A DNA stretch of 64,000 bases, taken from Membranipora membranacea. Its lineage: Eukaryota > Bryozoa > Gymnolaemata > Cheilostomatida > Membraniporidae. The stretch covers positions 34,842,001 to 34,906,000 of the forward strand of contig OU612065.1 in the NCBI GenBank assembly GCA_914767715.1. The letters are read 5' to 3'. Every line of letters begins with the position of its first letter. The first letter of the stretch is position 1. Of the stretch, positions 22,212 through 34,748 are shown piece after piece. Below the pieces are notes generated by a model. The model was given only the letters and a program-made list of their open reading frames with translations, made no database searches and was not told where the DNA came from. Both the position numbers and the translations under genes were made by a program.

Positions 22212-25200
22212 TTAGTGAAAATGCAAAGGTGCAGGTAACGTTCTTTTAGGACCGCAATCACCAGCAATCACATTCAATGTCCTTTTCCGTGCTGCCTGAA
22301 ACAATAAATACATGCAACGTGATAAAACTCATGAAATCATGAATTTTCCTGGAGTATATGATGTTTCTTTTTGGGTATAAATCACACTCCACATGGTTAA
22401 TTTTGGCTGAACAATGGCAAACTTCAGACACGCAGACAAGCTTGACGGTGCTTTAGATAAGTACAGTACAGTATTGAGTTCTTGCTGTGTTTTCTAACTG
22501 TAACAAATTTAGGTTTCATAAATCTGGTTGTTGATTTGTGAACTTTTTGAAATGGAGGCACATACAAACATTGTTACAGTACAGGAAAATACAAGTCTAT
22601 TTACACGCTATTGATGAATTACCCTCAGTTCACCATCACCGTTCAACATCAGGTTAACTTCCACACAGCGGTCATTTTTCAAAATGAAATGTGGAAAAAT
22701 AATCCCAATACATAACTCTCCTCACAAAAAAAACCCCAAGTCTGTCCCCATTTCATGGCACTCTCACAGAATGACAATCTTGGGAACATATGCAGGATTA
22801 GGCATAGCAATACAGGGTGCGAGGGCTGCCTTATGCAATGAACCTTATTCTCAGTTCTCTGGGGCCTGCACCCAGTGACCAAGAACCCTGATTGAGTTTG
22901 CTAATATAATTAATAAATATCGCAAACAAACATAAGTATCTCTATGATCCGCTCTGTGTTTAGAGATTACCTGAAGGCCCCAGTCCCCAAGATTTTATCT
23001 GTAAATGATAAAGGGGTAGTACTAGTACCAAAGACAAATTCCCAAGTTTTGAATTTTTGCCAAGTCCTAATGAATTGACTGAATAGTGTAAAAATAGGAG
23101 TTGTATGTTTATAGCATGGACAGAATGTCAGGGCTAAGAGTTGTTTTTATTTTAAAAAGATGCTTCAATACACAATCATTGCACACCCATCATACTATTA
23201 CTAACCTGCTTTGTGTTGCTCAAACTTTTTGATAAGCTTGTTCTCCAGCTGCTTTTGTGGGCCTGTTTGCTCCAGGCTCAAAGAACAGCATAATATGCTT
23301 CAAATAAGTGTATGTCCTACTTCTTGAAACCTTGAATAAACACTGTTGAACTATTTCACCACTACACACCACATTGTACCCTGTTAATAAAACATCGCAA
23401 AGTAAGAATTATGATAAGGCTTCAGAGTGTATACAGTACACACTAGTTTGAGTGCTCAACGCATAGTTTGCTTTGGTTGCTGGAAATTCATTCCATCATT
23501 GAAACCCTGACCTAACCCAACACTGGTTCGGTGAGGGTAATGAAAATGGAATTTCAATTCCAGTGACCCAAGCAAAGTTTGAGCCCACAAATTAGTCTCC
23601 CATATAATATTATCAGCTCAGTATCCTTACCCTCTGCAAACATTGATTCCTGCTGTGGAAATTTGTTAGGAGTTCTCTTTCTGGTTGCTTTCTGTTCCTG
23701 TTTGGTATTTCCTGGGGCTGCTGGACAAGAGGCAGGAGGGTAAGAGCTTGCATGGATGGAAGGGTTTCTCCTTGCTGTAGTTTCAGCTAATTTAGCAGGT
23801 TTCTGTTGAAAGAAAACTAATTGATATTAGATTATACCCAGCTAAATGAGCGTAGGGAGGTATTCAAGAAATACGATGATCCAAAAACACAGGAAAAGGG
23901 AGTGTTGATTGATTAGACTGTTGACATATGCGGAAGGATTTTTTCATAGAAAAATAATTGAGATAAGAACAAATAACTAAACAATGAACTAAGTAGGGAG
24001 ATTCAGACACCATGTCTCTTATTGGGGCCTTGACGCTGTGTGTTGGACTGTACACATGTACTGATTTTGGTGGGTGAGATGTTCTTAAATGTCTCATACA
24101 GAGTATAAACAGACTGTATCTCTTATCGAGATTGTAACGTTGGGGAGTGGGGTGTCGCTTTTCATGTAATAAATCCGCATCTTATTCAGCCTCTTCAACA
24201 GTTTTCAAGTTCTTATAATCATTTCGCTTGTTATGAATAAAATCTAATCTAGTCTTCAGCTGTGAGACACATGTGTGTAAAAATCAGAGCTGTCAAATAT
24301 ATAATATTCACTTTTTTTGCAATACATAGCCACTTTCGGGGAGGGGGGGGGGGGGGCAATGAGAATATGCTTACATAAGATTAATGATACAACTCATTTA
24401 ATCAGCACATACTTGTTCAAAGTTAGGGTGGGCAAGCTAGGCTATTGTCCGGAGAGCTCACCTCCTTTACCAGCATGAGTAATGACTGGGATTTGAACCT
24501 GCAACTCTCAAATTCTAACCACTACATCACCCTGTCGAGAATATGGATTTAACAGCTATGCCTATATACAAATAATCAAGTTAACCAATGCGACAGCGAG
24601 GATGAGAGGGTGTGAGAGTTTGAACTGTAGCAGAGACAGGAAAAATGATTGACCAGCTAACAGGATAGATTTCACTTACTCCTTGTATTCACTCTGAGGT
24701 CACTTTACAGAGGTGTTATATAGTAAATGATCTGCAAGATGACAGCACGGATTTTCATATTAATCCAATCCATGATGACATCAAGCCTACACCTATACAT
24801 GCTTTGCAAATTTGTATCATAACAATCAATTAAAAACTAAATTTTGGAAAACAACCTGTTACCACTGTCTGCTGTTGATGAGAGAGCAGCGGCCTCATGG
24901 AGGCAATGATAGTGATGTCATCTGTCGACTGGAAACCAAGGCAGTCATTAACATTACCATCTTTACAAGTCCCAAGTTCCACCTGAAAGATTCACATAAC
25001 AAAACTGTCTATTAAATTTTTATGCTTGTGATTCACGCAAAATTTGGTTACGATTAAGCAACTAGCTGTTGAGAATCGAGATCATGATGCAAACTGATCA
25101 AGTTCATGTTGGCCAGCCAGCCAGAGTAGCTAATGGTTGGGGCGCATGCTGATGGCATCAGAGCACTCTAACTAACTTAAGGATCCTCTGACGCGCCTTT

Positions 25201-25824
25201 CGGGGAAAGCATGAGGCAGATGATAAGCAGATTACAGTGATGATGTCGGTTAATGTAGGTTGTCAATATCTCAACGTTGGTATATTTGTAGGTTAGATGA
25301 GAAAAAGGTGCCGTTTGGTTACAAAGAAAGAAATCAGACCTAGAAGCGGCAGTGACACATCACCACCAAAATAAGAATACATATAGCTATGCTCCAAAGG
25401 TGGTGACCCTCTGCAAGAGTCCGATGGATAAATATCATTGTCAATCACAATATTGAATATTATTATCGCTCCAGTGACTCACTCCGATCATCATAATCAT
25501 GTAATCTATGCGTGTAGTCACATACATATGACTAAGGACTGGAGTAACAGGCTACTCCTTGATATGACCAATACAAAACACCAAGGTTGGTTACATGTAT
25601 GTGACCAAGTCCTGTGCATTTACTGTAGTTACAATTATTACTGACTACTCACATCACATAATGGATTTTTTCATGTCCACATGAGGATTGCTGATTTGCA
25701 CCTCCCATGTACTTACCTTGATGAACAATGAAAGAGGAGGGAGTTCATTCAAGGGTCTACAACTCCTTGGTTCATTGCAATCATCAGATCGGATCATTAC
25801 TTTCAAGCACATATAGATAGCCAT
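22212..25824 (-). CDS. Basic Ser/Lys/Pro-rich protein, unrecognised (5 exons, 184 aa)
   Basis: Minus-strand exons 25717-25824 (ATG GCT start), 24863-24982, 23631-23802, 23206-23276 and 22212-22295 (TAA) join in phase (0,0,1,0) with good GT-AG sites. A poly(A) signal (TTTATT on the plus strand) lies at 22096-22101. The product has an N-terminal segment with SCRPLNELPPL, a middle TDDITIIASM stretch and a long Lys/Arg/Ser/Pro-rich region. It has no signal peptide or membrane segment, which suggests an intracellular, perhaps nuclear, disordered protein. Exon 4 is also open in a second frame (QLENKLIKKFEQHK) that looks helical, but that frame does not fit the phase of exon 3 unless another exon exists. 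Function unknown. A SINE-like unit and simple repeats lie in its introns. Confidence 0.6.
24480..24545 (-). mobile_element. tRNA-derived SINE-like unit
   Basis: On the minus strand, A-box-like TAGTGGTTAG and an exact B-box-like GGTTCAAATCC (plus strand 24489-24499) are spaced like a tRNA promoter. It is intronic in the basic-protein gene. Cloverleaf pairing is not convincing. Confidence 0.5.
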
Positions 25825-26112
25825 ATAGTATCATACTCATATTATATTTGGTTTGCGTATTCCATAGAACTCGCAGCTCCTCATCTTCTTGGCTTATCCT
25901 GCTCAGGCTTGACTATAACTACTACCTACATTGAGAAGCTTTGCTATTCTATTGTCAACTTTCAGAGAACTGAGTGACATTGTTATAGCCGCCAAGAAAA
26001 GACACGCCCACTAAACCTGTTACCGATTGCATAAGAGCTCTTATCCAGGCTAGGATAATTCATCCTTACTGGGAGTTACCCTCTCTCTTCGTGTAGCCGA
26101 GTACTGACAAAC

Positions 26113-26248
26113 TTTTTTTTACCTGCTGATTATCAAAATTTTCCCTGTCATAGCCCGGGCAAATAGCGAAGCCGAGGGATGACACACAAATTTTTTCTTG
26201 GGAAAAATAAAAATTATTGTTTGTCATTGCTCGTCTTCCGTAGACATC
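26113..26248 (-). repeat. Dispersed repeat, inverted partner at 18176-18312
   Basis: Reverse complement of the 18176-18312 block, sharing GTCATCCCTCGGCTTCG read on the minus strand. It sits between the basic-protein gene and the GPCR. Confidence 0.8.
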
Positions 26249-26925
26249 AGCAAAGTATTTTATGGTACGGCATTTTTTATTCTATGACGCCGAGCTATAA
26301 TCAAATTTAGCTAAGGAGTGGTGTGATACAATATCAAGTATGCAATGAAAAAAAACGTGCCAGAAATCTGAAAAGATGCCAGTAAGGTGATATGTCACTC
26401 AGGAAACATTGAGTTGGTAAATAAAGATGGATATTTGCAATAGTTTGCATAGCTGATTTCCTATATACATAAATACCATTGAAATTGTATGACTACTAAG
26501 CACTCATTATCTAAATTGATTCCCTTCTACTTTTCTGATGAACCTGTATGAACCTGGTGACATTGGCATCCACTATCGCCATCACTCAACTAATGCAATA
26601 TTATAAATGGATGACTTACAGTGCAATGACATTGCATTTGACTGCTAATGACTGTCGATATGTCAGGTTCCATAGAAGTTGGGCACCCAAGACACTTTTA
26701 TAGACAGTGTGATCCTGCATCAGCTATAATCATCAAAGACAGTTGTTGCTAAATATGTCCTGTAGGAGGTTCAATAGGAAAGTCAGGTTGAAATCCTCTA
26801 TACTCATTACTTACCACAGGTAAATATTTAATAAAACCATAACCAAAATCATGATAGCAGCAGTTTGTCGTTGTCAATTCATCTAGCTATCAAGTCCATC
26901 ACACTTGCTTGAGAAGCAAGCAGCC

Positions 26926-27888
26926 ATGAATATCACTGTTTGCGATGAATCTGACGTCTGTTTAAAGCCTGCTGTAGAACGGGTCCTCCTTGCATTCAGT
27001 ATCATCATCGCTGCTGCAAATATCTGCCACATCACTTTTCTCACTAAGCTGCATCAGCACAAAGGGACAATTTTCTACAAATCTACAACAATCATCACAT
27101 GTTTAGATTTACTTATGGCAATGACCACCGTACTAGGTACAATCTGTTATTGGAGGCAAGCTATTGAGTTAGCTTATCCATCTATTCTTATTGTGAGATC
27201 ATTTATTGCAATGAACACTGTTGTTTTCAAGAACACAATGTATATTTTAACTATAGCTGATCGTTGGCTGATGCTGTCTAAACCACTGCAGTATGAGCAT
27301 CACCCCTTTGTCAGACATTATACCAAAGTAGTTTTTACTTCAGTATTTTATAGCTTAGCGTCTATTATATTAATATGTACCACACTTTACTACCTGTATG
27401 GGGTATTCCCTTGTTTTGACACAGGGTTCGGAGGTCTTTTCTGCCCCGCTGGCCACATGTTTCTTTGTTTAATACCATTTTTACTACTCAATCCATTGAT
27501 GATTGCATCTGTAGTTTTCTTTATTGTTGAATTTCTCAAGATGAGAAAAAGGCAGCACACAGCAGACCACAGAGATAATGTGAAGCAGGTAGCAGACTAT
27601 GTTCTTGTATCAACAGCAATTTATTTGTTCAGCTCTGTATTTGTTTTGATCATTGGAGTTTGGATCACTTTAAATCACAGCATCCAAAGTTCATTACTCA
27701 AGGCAATAGCACACCTGCTAGACCAATTAAATGGTCTCTGGAATGTGCTAGTACTGTATGCTGTGATGGAGTCATATCGTAGAAAAGTTGCTCAGATAGT
27801 CAACGTTTTATTACCAAGATGTCATACTCAGAATATTCAGAGAGTCCAACCAGCTCCAGATACTTTGGGTACAACCTCAGCTCAGTGA
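26926..27888 (+). CDS. Rhodopsin-like (class A) orphan GPCR, intronless, 320 aa
   Basis: A single-exon frame starts at the ATG at 26926; upstream codons lack an ATG, and the decayed duplicate has its ATG at the same place. Seven hydrophobic helices lie near residues 17-40, 50-75, 86-112, 131-156, 176-203, 222-247 and 258-281. An N-glycosylation site (NIT) is at residue 2. The helix-2 Asp is D61. Helix 3 ends ADRW (112-114) in place of DRY, followed by the usual LxxxxPLQY loop. Helix 6 is preceded by basic KMRKRQ. Helix 7 has no clean NPxxY motif. The C-tail is short. AATAAA lies at 28201. The ligand cannot be told. A lineage-specific receptor family is likely, given the duplicate at 50375. 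Confidence 0.85.
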   Translation: MNITVCDESDVCLKPAVERVLLAFSIIIAAANICHITFLTKLHQHKGTIFYKSTTIITCLDLLMAMTTVLGTICYWRQAIELAYPSILIVRSFIAMNTVVFKNTMYILTIADRWLMLSKPLQYEHHPFVRHYTKVVFTSVFYSLASIILICTTLYYLYGVFPCFDTGFGGLFCPAGHMFLCLIPFLLLNPLMIASVVFFIVEFLKMRKRQHTADHRDNVKQVADYVLVSTAIYLFSSVFVLIIGVWITLNHSIQSSLLKAIAHLLDQLNGLWNVLVLYAVMESYRRKVAQIVNVLLPRCHTQNIQRVQPAPDTLGTTSAQ

Positions 27889-29255
27889 GACTCACTCATC
27901 AACTGACAGAAATATTATTAACAACTACATTAAAATCTGTGTCATTAGACCTCAAAGTAACCTTCAGTGTAGCTAGTAGTTGTGCTCAGTTTTTTATAAT
28001 ACTGTGCTGTTGCCACGTCGACATGGTGAAGACTCGACCCTCTCTAGACACTTCAAGAATGTCAATCAACTCTACTCTCTGAATAATATTGTGTAACTAT
28101 ACTTTTATTTTCTTCCAGTGCTTTGTAAAGAAATTTTAGAAGATATCACGATAAACAATAGGTGATAGACCATGAAGTTCTATATTATTTATTATCATAG
28201 AATAAATACTACATGGTCTAGGCCTGAGCTATATCATCAGTTATTTTGCAGGCACCCACCCGTAAGAACTCCTTTATGATTTATATGGCTATGCTTTCAA
28301 CAACCTTCCTTAACATATAAGTTCAACATCAACCATACATAGAGTTGACATTGAGTTGATATTTTTATCTCTTTGATATAATATTTGGTTTTAGTATTAT
28401 TTTTCACATGTCAGTTACTGCTGCACATTCAATCAACGGGCTGCAACTTCATCATTTGATTCAGTAATTATTTGTAGAACAGATCAAAACATTATTGAGT
28501 AAAAATAATTTGAGTAAAATATTTTAGCAAAGAATAGGACGCCAACATTTTGGTGAATATCGATTCACCCCAGCTGTGCCCGCATAGCTCTCAGTGATTA
28601 ATAGTCACTGGTTTCAAGATTGGCCTCCAAAACGCAACTGTCATTCTCCAGATCGTGGGGATGATCGGCCCCCAGACAGGTTATGCGATAGTCTCCAAAT
28701 TATTAAATATGGGTCCACTTTGCAATGTTTGATTTTTGTTACTGTGATTCAAAGTTGAAATATGAAAATAGGATTCATATCAATATTTCGGTTTTCATCA
28801 ATAAGAAAATCAATAACGAAAATTGACTTGATTTTCATATTTTGATTTGCTGTTTTGGAACAATAAACGAGAAAAAGTGTTTTTTTTATATTTTAGCATC
28901 AAATGAAAAACAAACGACACTAAGTCCCCTTATACCCCACCCTCCCCCCCCAACAACTTGTGATTAGTTGACATTATATCAGTAGTATGCATACATGAAT
29001 TGTTGCTGATTTTGATGTCACATGTATTCTGATCTAGACTTGCGGAATGTTATCACCGGCATATCCTAGTGTAACCTCGATTTATCGATAGCAGGGTTTA
29101 TTTATGGTGGAATAGTTATACATGTGCTGCTTCGGTATCACTGTTCTATGTCCACTTTTGTAAATTCTTATTTAACGCCCCCCTCCCCCTATCCCCCTAG
29201 TACCATTCTAATCAATTTATTTTGTATTCTAATGACAGTAAATCTTGCTTTGTAG
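27889..29255. other. No gene seen; 3' flank of GPCR
   Basis: AT-rich sequence with C-rich patches near 28936-28950 and 29177-29200. It may include upstream exons of the proline-rich gene that starts by 29256, but none could be picked out. Confidence 0.4.
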
Positions 29256-31138
29256 GCCAAACCTAACGAGGCTTCTTGTAGTAGGAGGCTCATTCAGCCC
29301 AAGAAAAAGTCGAAACAGGAGTCATTCAGTGATAAATCGGTAACAGTGAAGCCCAAGCCACCTCATACAACTTCTCGAGGCCGAGCGTTAAAAGTCCCAT
29401 TACACTTCCGAGACACCCAAGCAGCACCCAAGAAGGTATAATTTTATTATCTTGATTGGTTTACCTTTAGTTGAATAATTCATTATTTTACTTATTCATT
29501 GTCCCTCAAGATGTATAATATGCTCCGTCTTCGCTAGACCTTAGTAATTTGCCCGATCATAATATGTATTTGCTTATTACCATTACAGCTTGCATGCAAA
29601 TTTTCAACATCTTTGCCTATGCTTCCACTGTTGTTAGGGCATTTCCCCCTACTAGGTCGATAAATTACGACTATAACATTCAAGATTTTAGTCAAAATGA
29701 TTCAATTCATAATAAATGGGTCTGTCAGCTTATCATGTATGAGTTCCAAACAAAATTAATTTTATTCTGGGCATGTGACCATAGTACAAAAAGATACGAG
29801 GGATGCAACTTTTCAATTTGATATTATCAGGCTCCAGTTCCTGCACCTAGACGATCACTTATATCTAAACAAGTTTCTGACCTTCCAACGGCTTCTGCTT
29901 CCTCTTCAAAGCCAGCTGTGACCCCTAACACTCAGGTAAATATACTTATTGACGTCTGATTTTCTGGTTACACCGAGTATAGTTCTTCATTGTTTCCTTA
30001 GCCTTGTAAGTGGCCACTGGTTTTGGTTTTTTGGGTGGCATTGTATTTCTCGGTATAGTATGAGTAGTTGTCTTCTGCCATTTTAGCTCTAATCTGAACT
30101 TTGAGCTTTGAATTTTTCTCTCTTCCGTAGGCAAAAAACCCAAAAAACCAAAACCAGTGGCCGTGTGACAAGGCTATTGTTTCCTACTGAACCACTTTGA
30201 TCACAATGGGCATTTTTCATTTTGTTTAATTTATTTCGCCATTGTGAGACATCTATAACAGTTAGTGGGTGTCTAAAAAAATGGTAAAGGCGCTCAGACA
30301 TTACTTGCAAAACATCATTAGTCACATGCCCTGTGTATTGGTTTAGTGCATTTAGTGCAGCTGTTGGCGACCTGGGGCCTTTTGATGGCGCAGCCTTATT
30401 GGTAATCTATTGCATCTACTGTGGCCTTAGGCCTGTAAAATTTATTACACACTGATTCCCATTTTGTTATGTGGATATCCAAATATGCATAGCGCTCTGT
30501 GATAGTGGCCATTCTGTATTATACATGTAGCTAAGCTTCCCAAGCCATTCTACACAAATTATTCAAACTGTACTGGTGCCAACTATTTTTCCAGCGCTTT
30601 TTTCCAACATAATCCAGAACGATTACCTTTGGACGTTGATTGCTTCTCATTTCACACACATTTGCAAAAATTCCTCTCTTTGTCATACACATGAAACACA
30701 AGGAAAACAGACAGGTACATAACCAAATCAAAGCATGAGGTAGCATGACCTCACACAACCTGAGAACATTAGATAAACCAGTATTTTGTTGAGCTGATGG
30801 TTCTTGCGACATACCGGAGTTTTTATGAATAAAATTGTGACCCCAGTTCCAATTTTATGAATGAAAATATATTTCATCCTCTTGATTTGAGCCTGCAAAA
30901 AATATGGCCCCTTTCAGAAAAAAGGTATCCACCCATGGTTTATTGTATGACATAAATAAATTTGAACACTGAGTTCAACTGTTCCTTTCAATATTTACAG
31001 AGACATGAGGGCCTTGGCGAGGGCCAATGCTTGGAACTATTATAGTTACAAATATTTTAAAACTATAATGTTTTGTTTTTACAGCCTCCGGTGCCTTCTT
31101 TGCTATCAGATCTAGCTATTTCACCGCCAATTACTCAG
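29256..31138 (+). CDS. Proline-rich protein, partial (3 internal exons)
   Basis: Exons 29256-29435, 29831-29935 and 31085-31138 are 60, 35 and 18 codons. All are in phase 0 at both ends with clean GT-AG borders. The product is basic and rich in Pro, Ser and Lys, with SH3-ligand-like runs such as APVPAPRRS and QPPVPS. No folded domain is visible. Start and stop were not found, so it is partial. Because each exon is a multiple of three, any of them can be skipped without breaking the frame, which suggests alternative splicing. It could belong to the same transcript as 38688-39734, but phases then require at least one more exon between them. Confidence 0.55.
30005..30140 (+). repeat. Dispersed repeat, direct partner at 7412-7533
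   Basis: Same orientation and core (TATAGTATGAGTAGTTGTCT) as 7412-7533. Lies in the second intron of the proline-rich partial gene. Confidence 0.75.
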
Positions 31139-31478
31139 GTAACTAGTGCAATATAATCTTTTTTTTTAGCTATACGACATATAAATTCTGGGTAATCGTG
31201 TTTGCTTGTGCTCGTCTCTGCATAATTTGATTTTATTATACCACACTACTTGTATAAATGCTGTTGCATCACTTTGCCCAAGTCAGATGCTGAAATTCTA
31301 TCAAGAGCTTGCGTCTTAACATAGCTTTGATAGCGGGCAGTCATATGGTTCATTTATCTATATAGTTGATGCTGACTTAGGTTGGTTTGTAAATGGGAAT
31401 CTGAAATAAATTTGATAGTATAATAATATAACTTACATGTTTCATTCAAACTTTCCTCCCTAAGTCTGCTATACCAAT

Positions 31479-31871
31479 ATGGTCATCTGTCTGACTATCA
31501 ATTGGTGCTCATTCAACGACATCATACATCCGAACATTTTCAATGCTGATTTGAGAGAGACATCCGAATGTCATCAGCAAGACACCTCCTGGCTGCCGCA
31601 ACATCCCAATAATAAGTATAAGCTGGCCCATGAAGACCCAAATATGTCTGCGTATGATTTTTTCTCTAGCTTTTTTCCCATCGAACTTTATCAGATCATC
31701 GCTACTCACACTAATTTGTATGCTCAACAGTGGCTGGACAGTCATCAGCCGTTGTTACCTAACAGTAGAATGAAAATGTGGCATGAAACAACGTCTGATG
31801 AAATCAAAGCCTTCATCTCTATTGAGATAGCTATTGGTTTGACTGTAACTGCAGATCAAACTGAACATTAG
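31479..31871 (+). mobile_element. piggyBac-type transposase N-terminal fragment
   Basis: A 130-codon frame with the layout of the N-terminal part of DDE_Tnp_1_7 (piggyBac/PGBD) proteins. Around residues 55-85 it reads AYDFFSSFFPIELYQIIA followed by TNLYAQQW, and then WHETTSDEIKAFISIEIAIGL. In the family this helical region precedes the catalytic DDD core. The core is absent: similarity stops at the TAG at 31869, and downstream DNA does not continue the domain in any frame. It is a truncated remnant. The TTAA-flanked MITEs at 37857 and 40943 could have used a transposase of this superfamily, which is inference. Confidence 0.7.
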
Positions 31872-33850
31872 TCTCAGCATTGGCTTGTGGGTGGGATGCA
31901 GCATGCAAAAGAGTTGAAAGGCGTGGGTTTAAATTGAATCCCACTGCAGCCCACTACTGAGAGGAAATTGGCGCAGATATTGGCGGCCTAGCCCCTATGG
32001 CACCCACTATGTTGCTGCCCATTCTTAAGAATTTAAATAACGTTTTTAACCAACATTTAATTAACTTCCTATAAGGTTACTTTAGCCTCTAGACACAATA
32101 CTCCCGCCAACGATCTGAAAATTATAATTCATTTGCATCAAATAAATAATATGATTTATTTTGCAATCTCAACGGTGGAAGGCCCAGTTAGTAGTTTTTC
32201 TAAGTCTGTGCTGAGAAATAAGAAGCTGAATCGGTGAACACTGGTAGCCTGGGATTCAGGCCAACAATGAGGCCTTGTCTGCGTTATTGGTGATGTTGGA
32301 TATTGCTTCTGTGGTGTTATCTGCTCATGTATCACTATTATTGTACCCTTATAAATGGACCCATGTGCTTGTGTTTTGTTTTGATTGGCTGACAGGTTTT
32401 GGTTTGTTATTGTGTGGAGTTATCTCCAACCTGAAACTTTCAAATCTCCTGGTACCATCATGAAGACCCTACATGAACTGGACTGTCATACAAGAGTGTT
32501 GATCTCTTTGACAGGCCTGATAGGGCGTAAAAAGACACATTAAATTAGTAAACTTTATTTACCCGACATGTCCATCTATGGCTTGGCCGATTCCAAAACA
32601 ATAGCCAGTGAATATTCTTGGTAGGCCTATTGGGTGGGTTACTACATTATATTATTCGGGGCTTTAACAAAGACTATTTCAAATTCACCAATATCCCTTG
32701 CCATACTCATTAATCTGTAAATCATCTTGATATATATAATACACATGTATACTGGGTAGGCGATAATCCGACCCTACAAATATGGATCTAATACGGGCTC
32801 TGTCTCTTACAGTTAGTATTATTGCAATTTGGATGTAAACTCAGACTATAAAATGACAGTCTTTGTCACTGTTACTGTCACTCAGAAACTGACAGTCATA
32901 AACCTATGTTGACTAAACTTTTTAGACTTATGGCAATGGCGCTGGATATGGCTTGTTGTCCTGAATGGTGTTATGTCCAACCTGACTTTGATTCCACTGG
33001 GCTCTTGACTCTCGCAACAACTGGTGTTTTCCCGAACTTTTATTTGGGCCTTGGTATATTGTACAGTGTAGTTACGATATATGGTATTATTTTCCTGGAA
33101 TTTTGGCATTGGCATATCATGCTCTCTGCGCATTTTGTCCTGATGGTATTTTGACCACGGCATTATGGCCAGGTTATGACAGTGCCGCTGGATACCCCAG
33201 CACATGTTTGACAATAATGACTAACCTGAAAAAAACGCACTTCAACAATTACTCATGATGTGGTTTTCAATCAAATGGTCTGTCATCATTACTGTGTAGC
33301 TAGTCTGAGCCCCCTAGACTCGTGCCCCCACATCTGACGGCCCCCTGCCGGGGAAAGCACTTGTACTCATTACAACTTTAAGAGCTCATAAATAAGATCA
33401 CTGTGGGTTCTTTGATGAAGTTTTATTGTTTTGTAGCTAAAATCATGATAGAAAATTATGTGTTCAAAGGAATTCATCATATTCGCAGGTCAGAAGGGAA
33501 TAGTGAAGTACTTGCGCAGCTTGTCCGTTCTGGTGATGGCGGATGTATCAACTACCTAAAAGACGCAAATAAGAATATATTTTAGTGAATTTGACAAAGC
33601 TAAGAAAACAATTCTCTACTTTGATGCTATCATAAGTCCTGGTGTAAATCATTTAATTTAAGTCACAGTGTCGCTATCATATTGTTTGGTATTGTTTTGA
33701 AGTTCTCAGTCTAATTTAACGTGTGTCAGCAACCTTTGACATTCACTAAGTTCCCATTCATTGTGTTCACATCGACTTGAGGAGCTATGGAATCATGGCA
33801 AAAGCATTGGTTCAATTTAGTTGCGTATTGGTTTGTGTTCCTTCGTTCGA
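31872..33850. other. No confident gene
   Basis: Open frames at 32882-33214 (both strands) and 32275-32463 show no motif. The block 33510-33586 after an acceptor at 33487 has a coding-like frame (SEVLAQLVRSGDGGCINYL) ending in TAG and might be a terminal exon. I could not find its partner. Confidence 0.35.
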
Positions 33851-33905
33851 TTAGGGCCGAGCACAGTGGATAGCATCAAAGACTGGTTCAATTCCCGACT
33901 GTGGT
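33851..33905 (+). mobile_element. tRNA-derived SINE-like unit
   Basis: A-box-like GAGCACAGTGGATAG and an exact B-box-like GGTTCAATTCC (33885-33895). Too short and poorly paired for a tRNA gene. Confidence 0.45.
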
Positions 33906-34544
33906 AGGCCTTTTTGAATTTTTTTTAAGCATCCCATTTCAGATGGTGAGGGATTCACTTCATTTTGAGTTCCAATCAATGCATGGGAACTTTGTGATTG
34001 CCTTTGAACACAGCAGAAGCTTTAAGACTTACTGGGTCAAAAAGATTCTTTGCATCTTACCTAAGAGGTCATCTTCCATTAATTCAATAAAGGGTTGTTG
34101 CTGACAGAGACCAACATAGACTCTTGCCACCCCCTTTGTCCGACCCCCCCCCCCTTCTAAATTGTAATCAACAAAGAGATCTGAGTCATGGAAATAAAAG
34201 AGAGGGAGTCATCAGTGATTCCAGTGAGTCAGAATTATATTCAATTACAAAGATTAAGAAACAAAAGATAATATCCTTGTGTTCATAATTAGACACAGCG
34301 TACTTAATTAGTTATTATTGTTATTTTGTGAAAAATCATATTTTGTTTATTATGGAGGGAATAATGAATGCTTGCCAAACTTGTAAAACTATGGGAAACC
34401 ACAACTGTCTGTCAAAATAAGGAATTGAAACACGTCACACCATCACAAAGCGACTTTCCAAATTCTTCTATAGCAATACATCACTAACCACTACCCATGG
34501 CAAATAGTTGCATACAGAGCAAGCCAGTTTTCCCAATACAGGTC

Positions 34545-34680
34545 TTGAAAGTGTCACTTACTTTATAGACCAGAATGCCTCGTATGCTATATGTGATGTT
34601 TACTTTTGGGACTTCTCATCTGCATTTAACACAATTCAATATCAAACATCTTAAGACAGAGTTGAAACACATAGGGTTCT
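34545..34680 (+). pseudogene. Decayed LINE reverse-transcriptase scrap
   Basis: About 40 codons around CDVYFWDFSSAFNTIQ match the RT motif that carries the first catalytic Asp in LINEs (DFSSAFNTI). A stop follows within ten codons and no other RT motif survives. It differs from the two larger LINE copies in the window. Confidence 0.6.
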
Positions 34681-34748
34681 AGACTGCCATGTCATAAACT
34701 TGTCACTGAATTTTCTTGTTAGTAGAACCAAAAGAAAAATCTGTCTAA

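Noticed and set aside
26905-26925. Earlier start of the GPCR at 26905
   Set aside because: That position is TTG, not ATG. The duplicate also has its ATG at the position equivalent to 26926.
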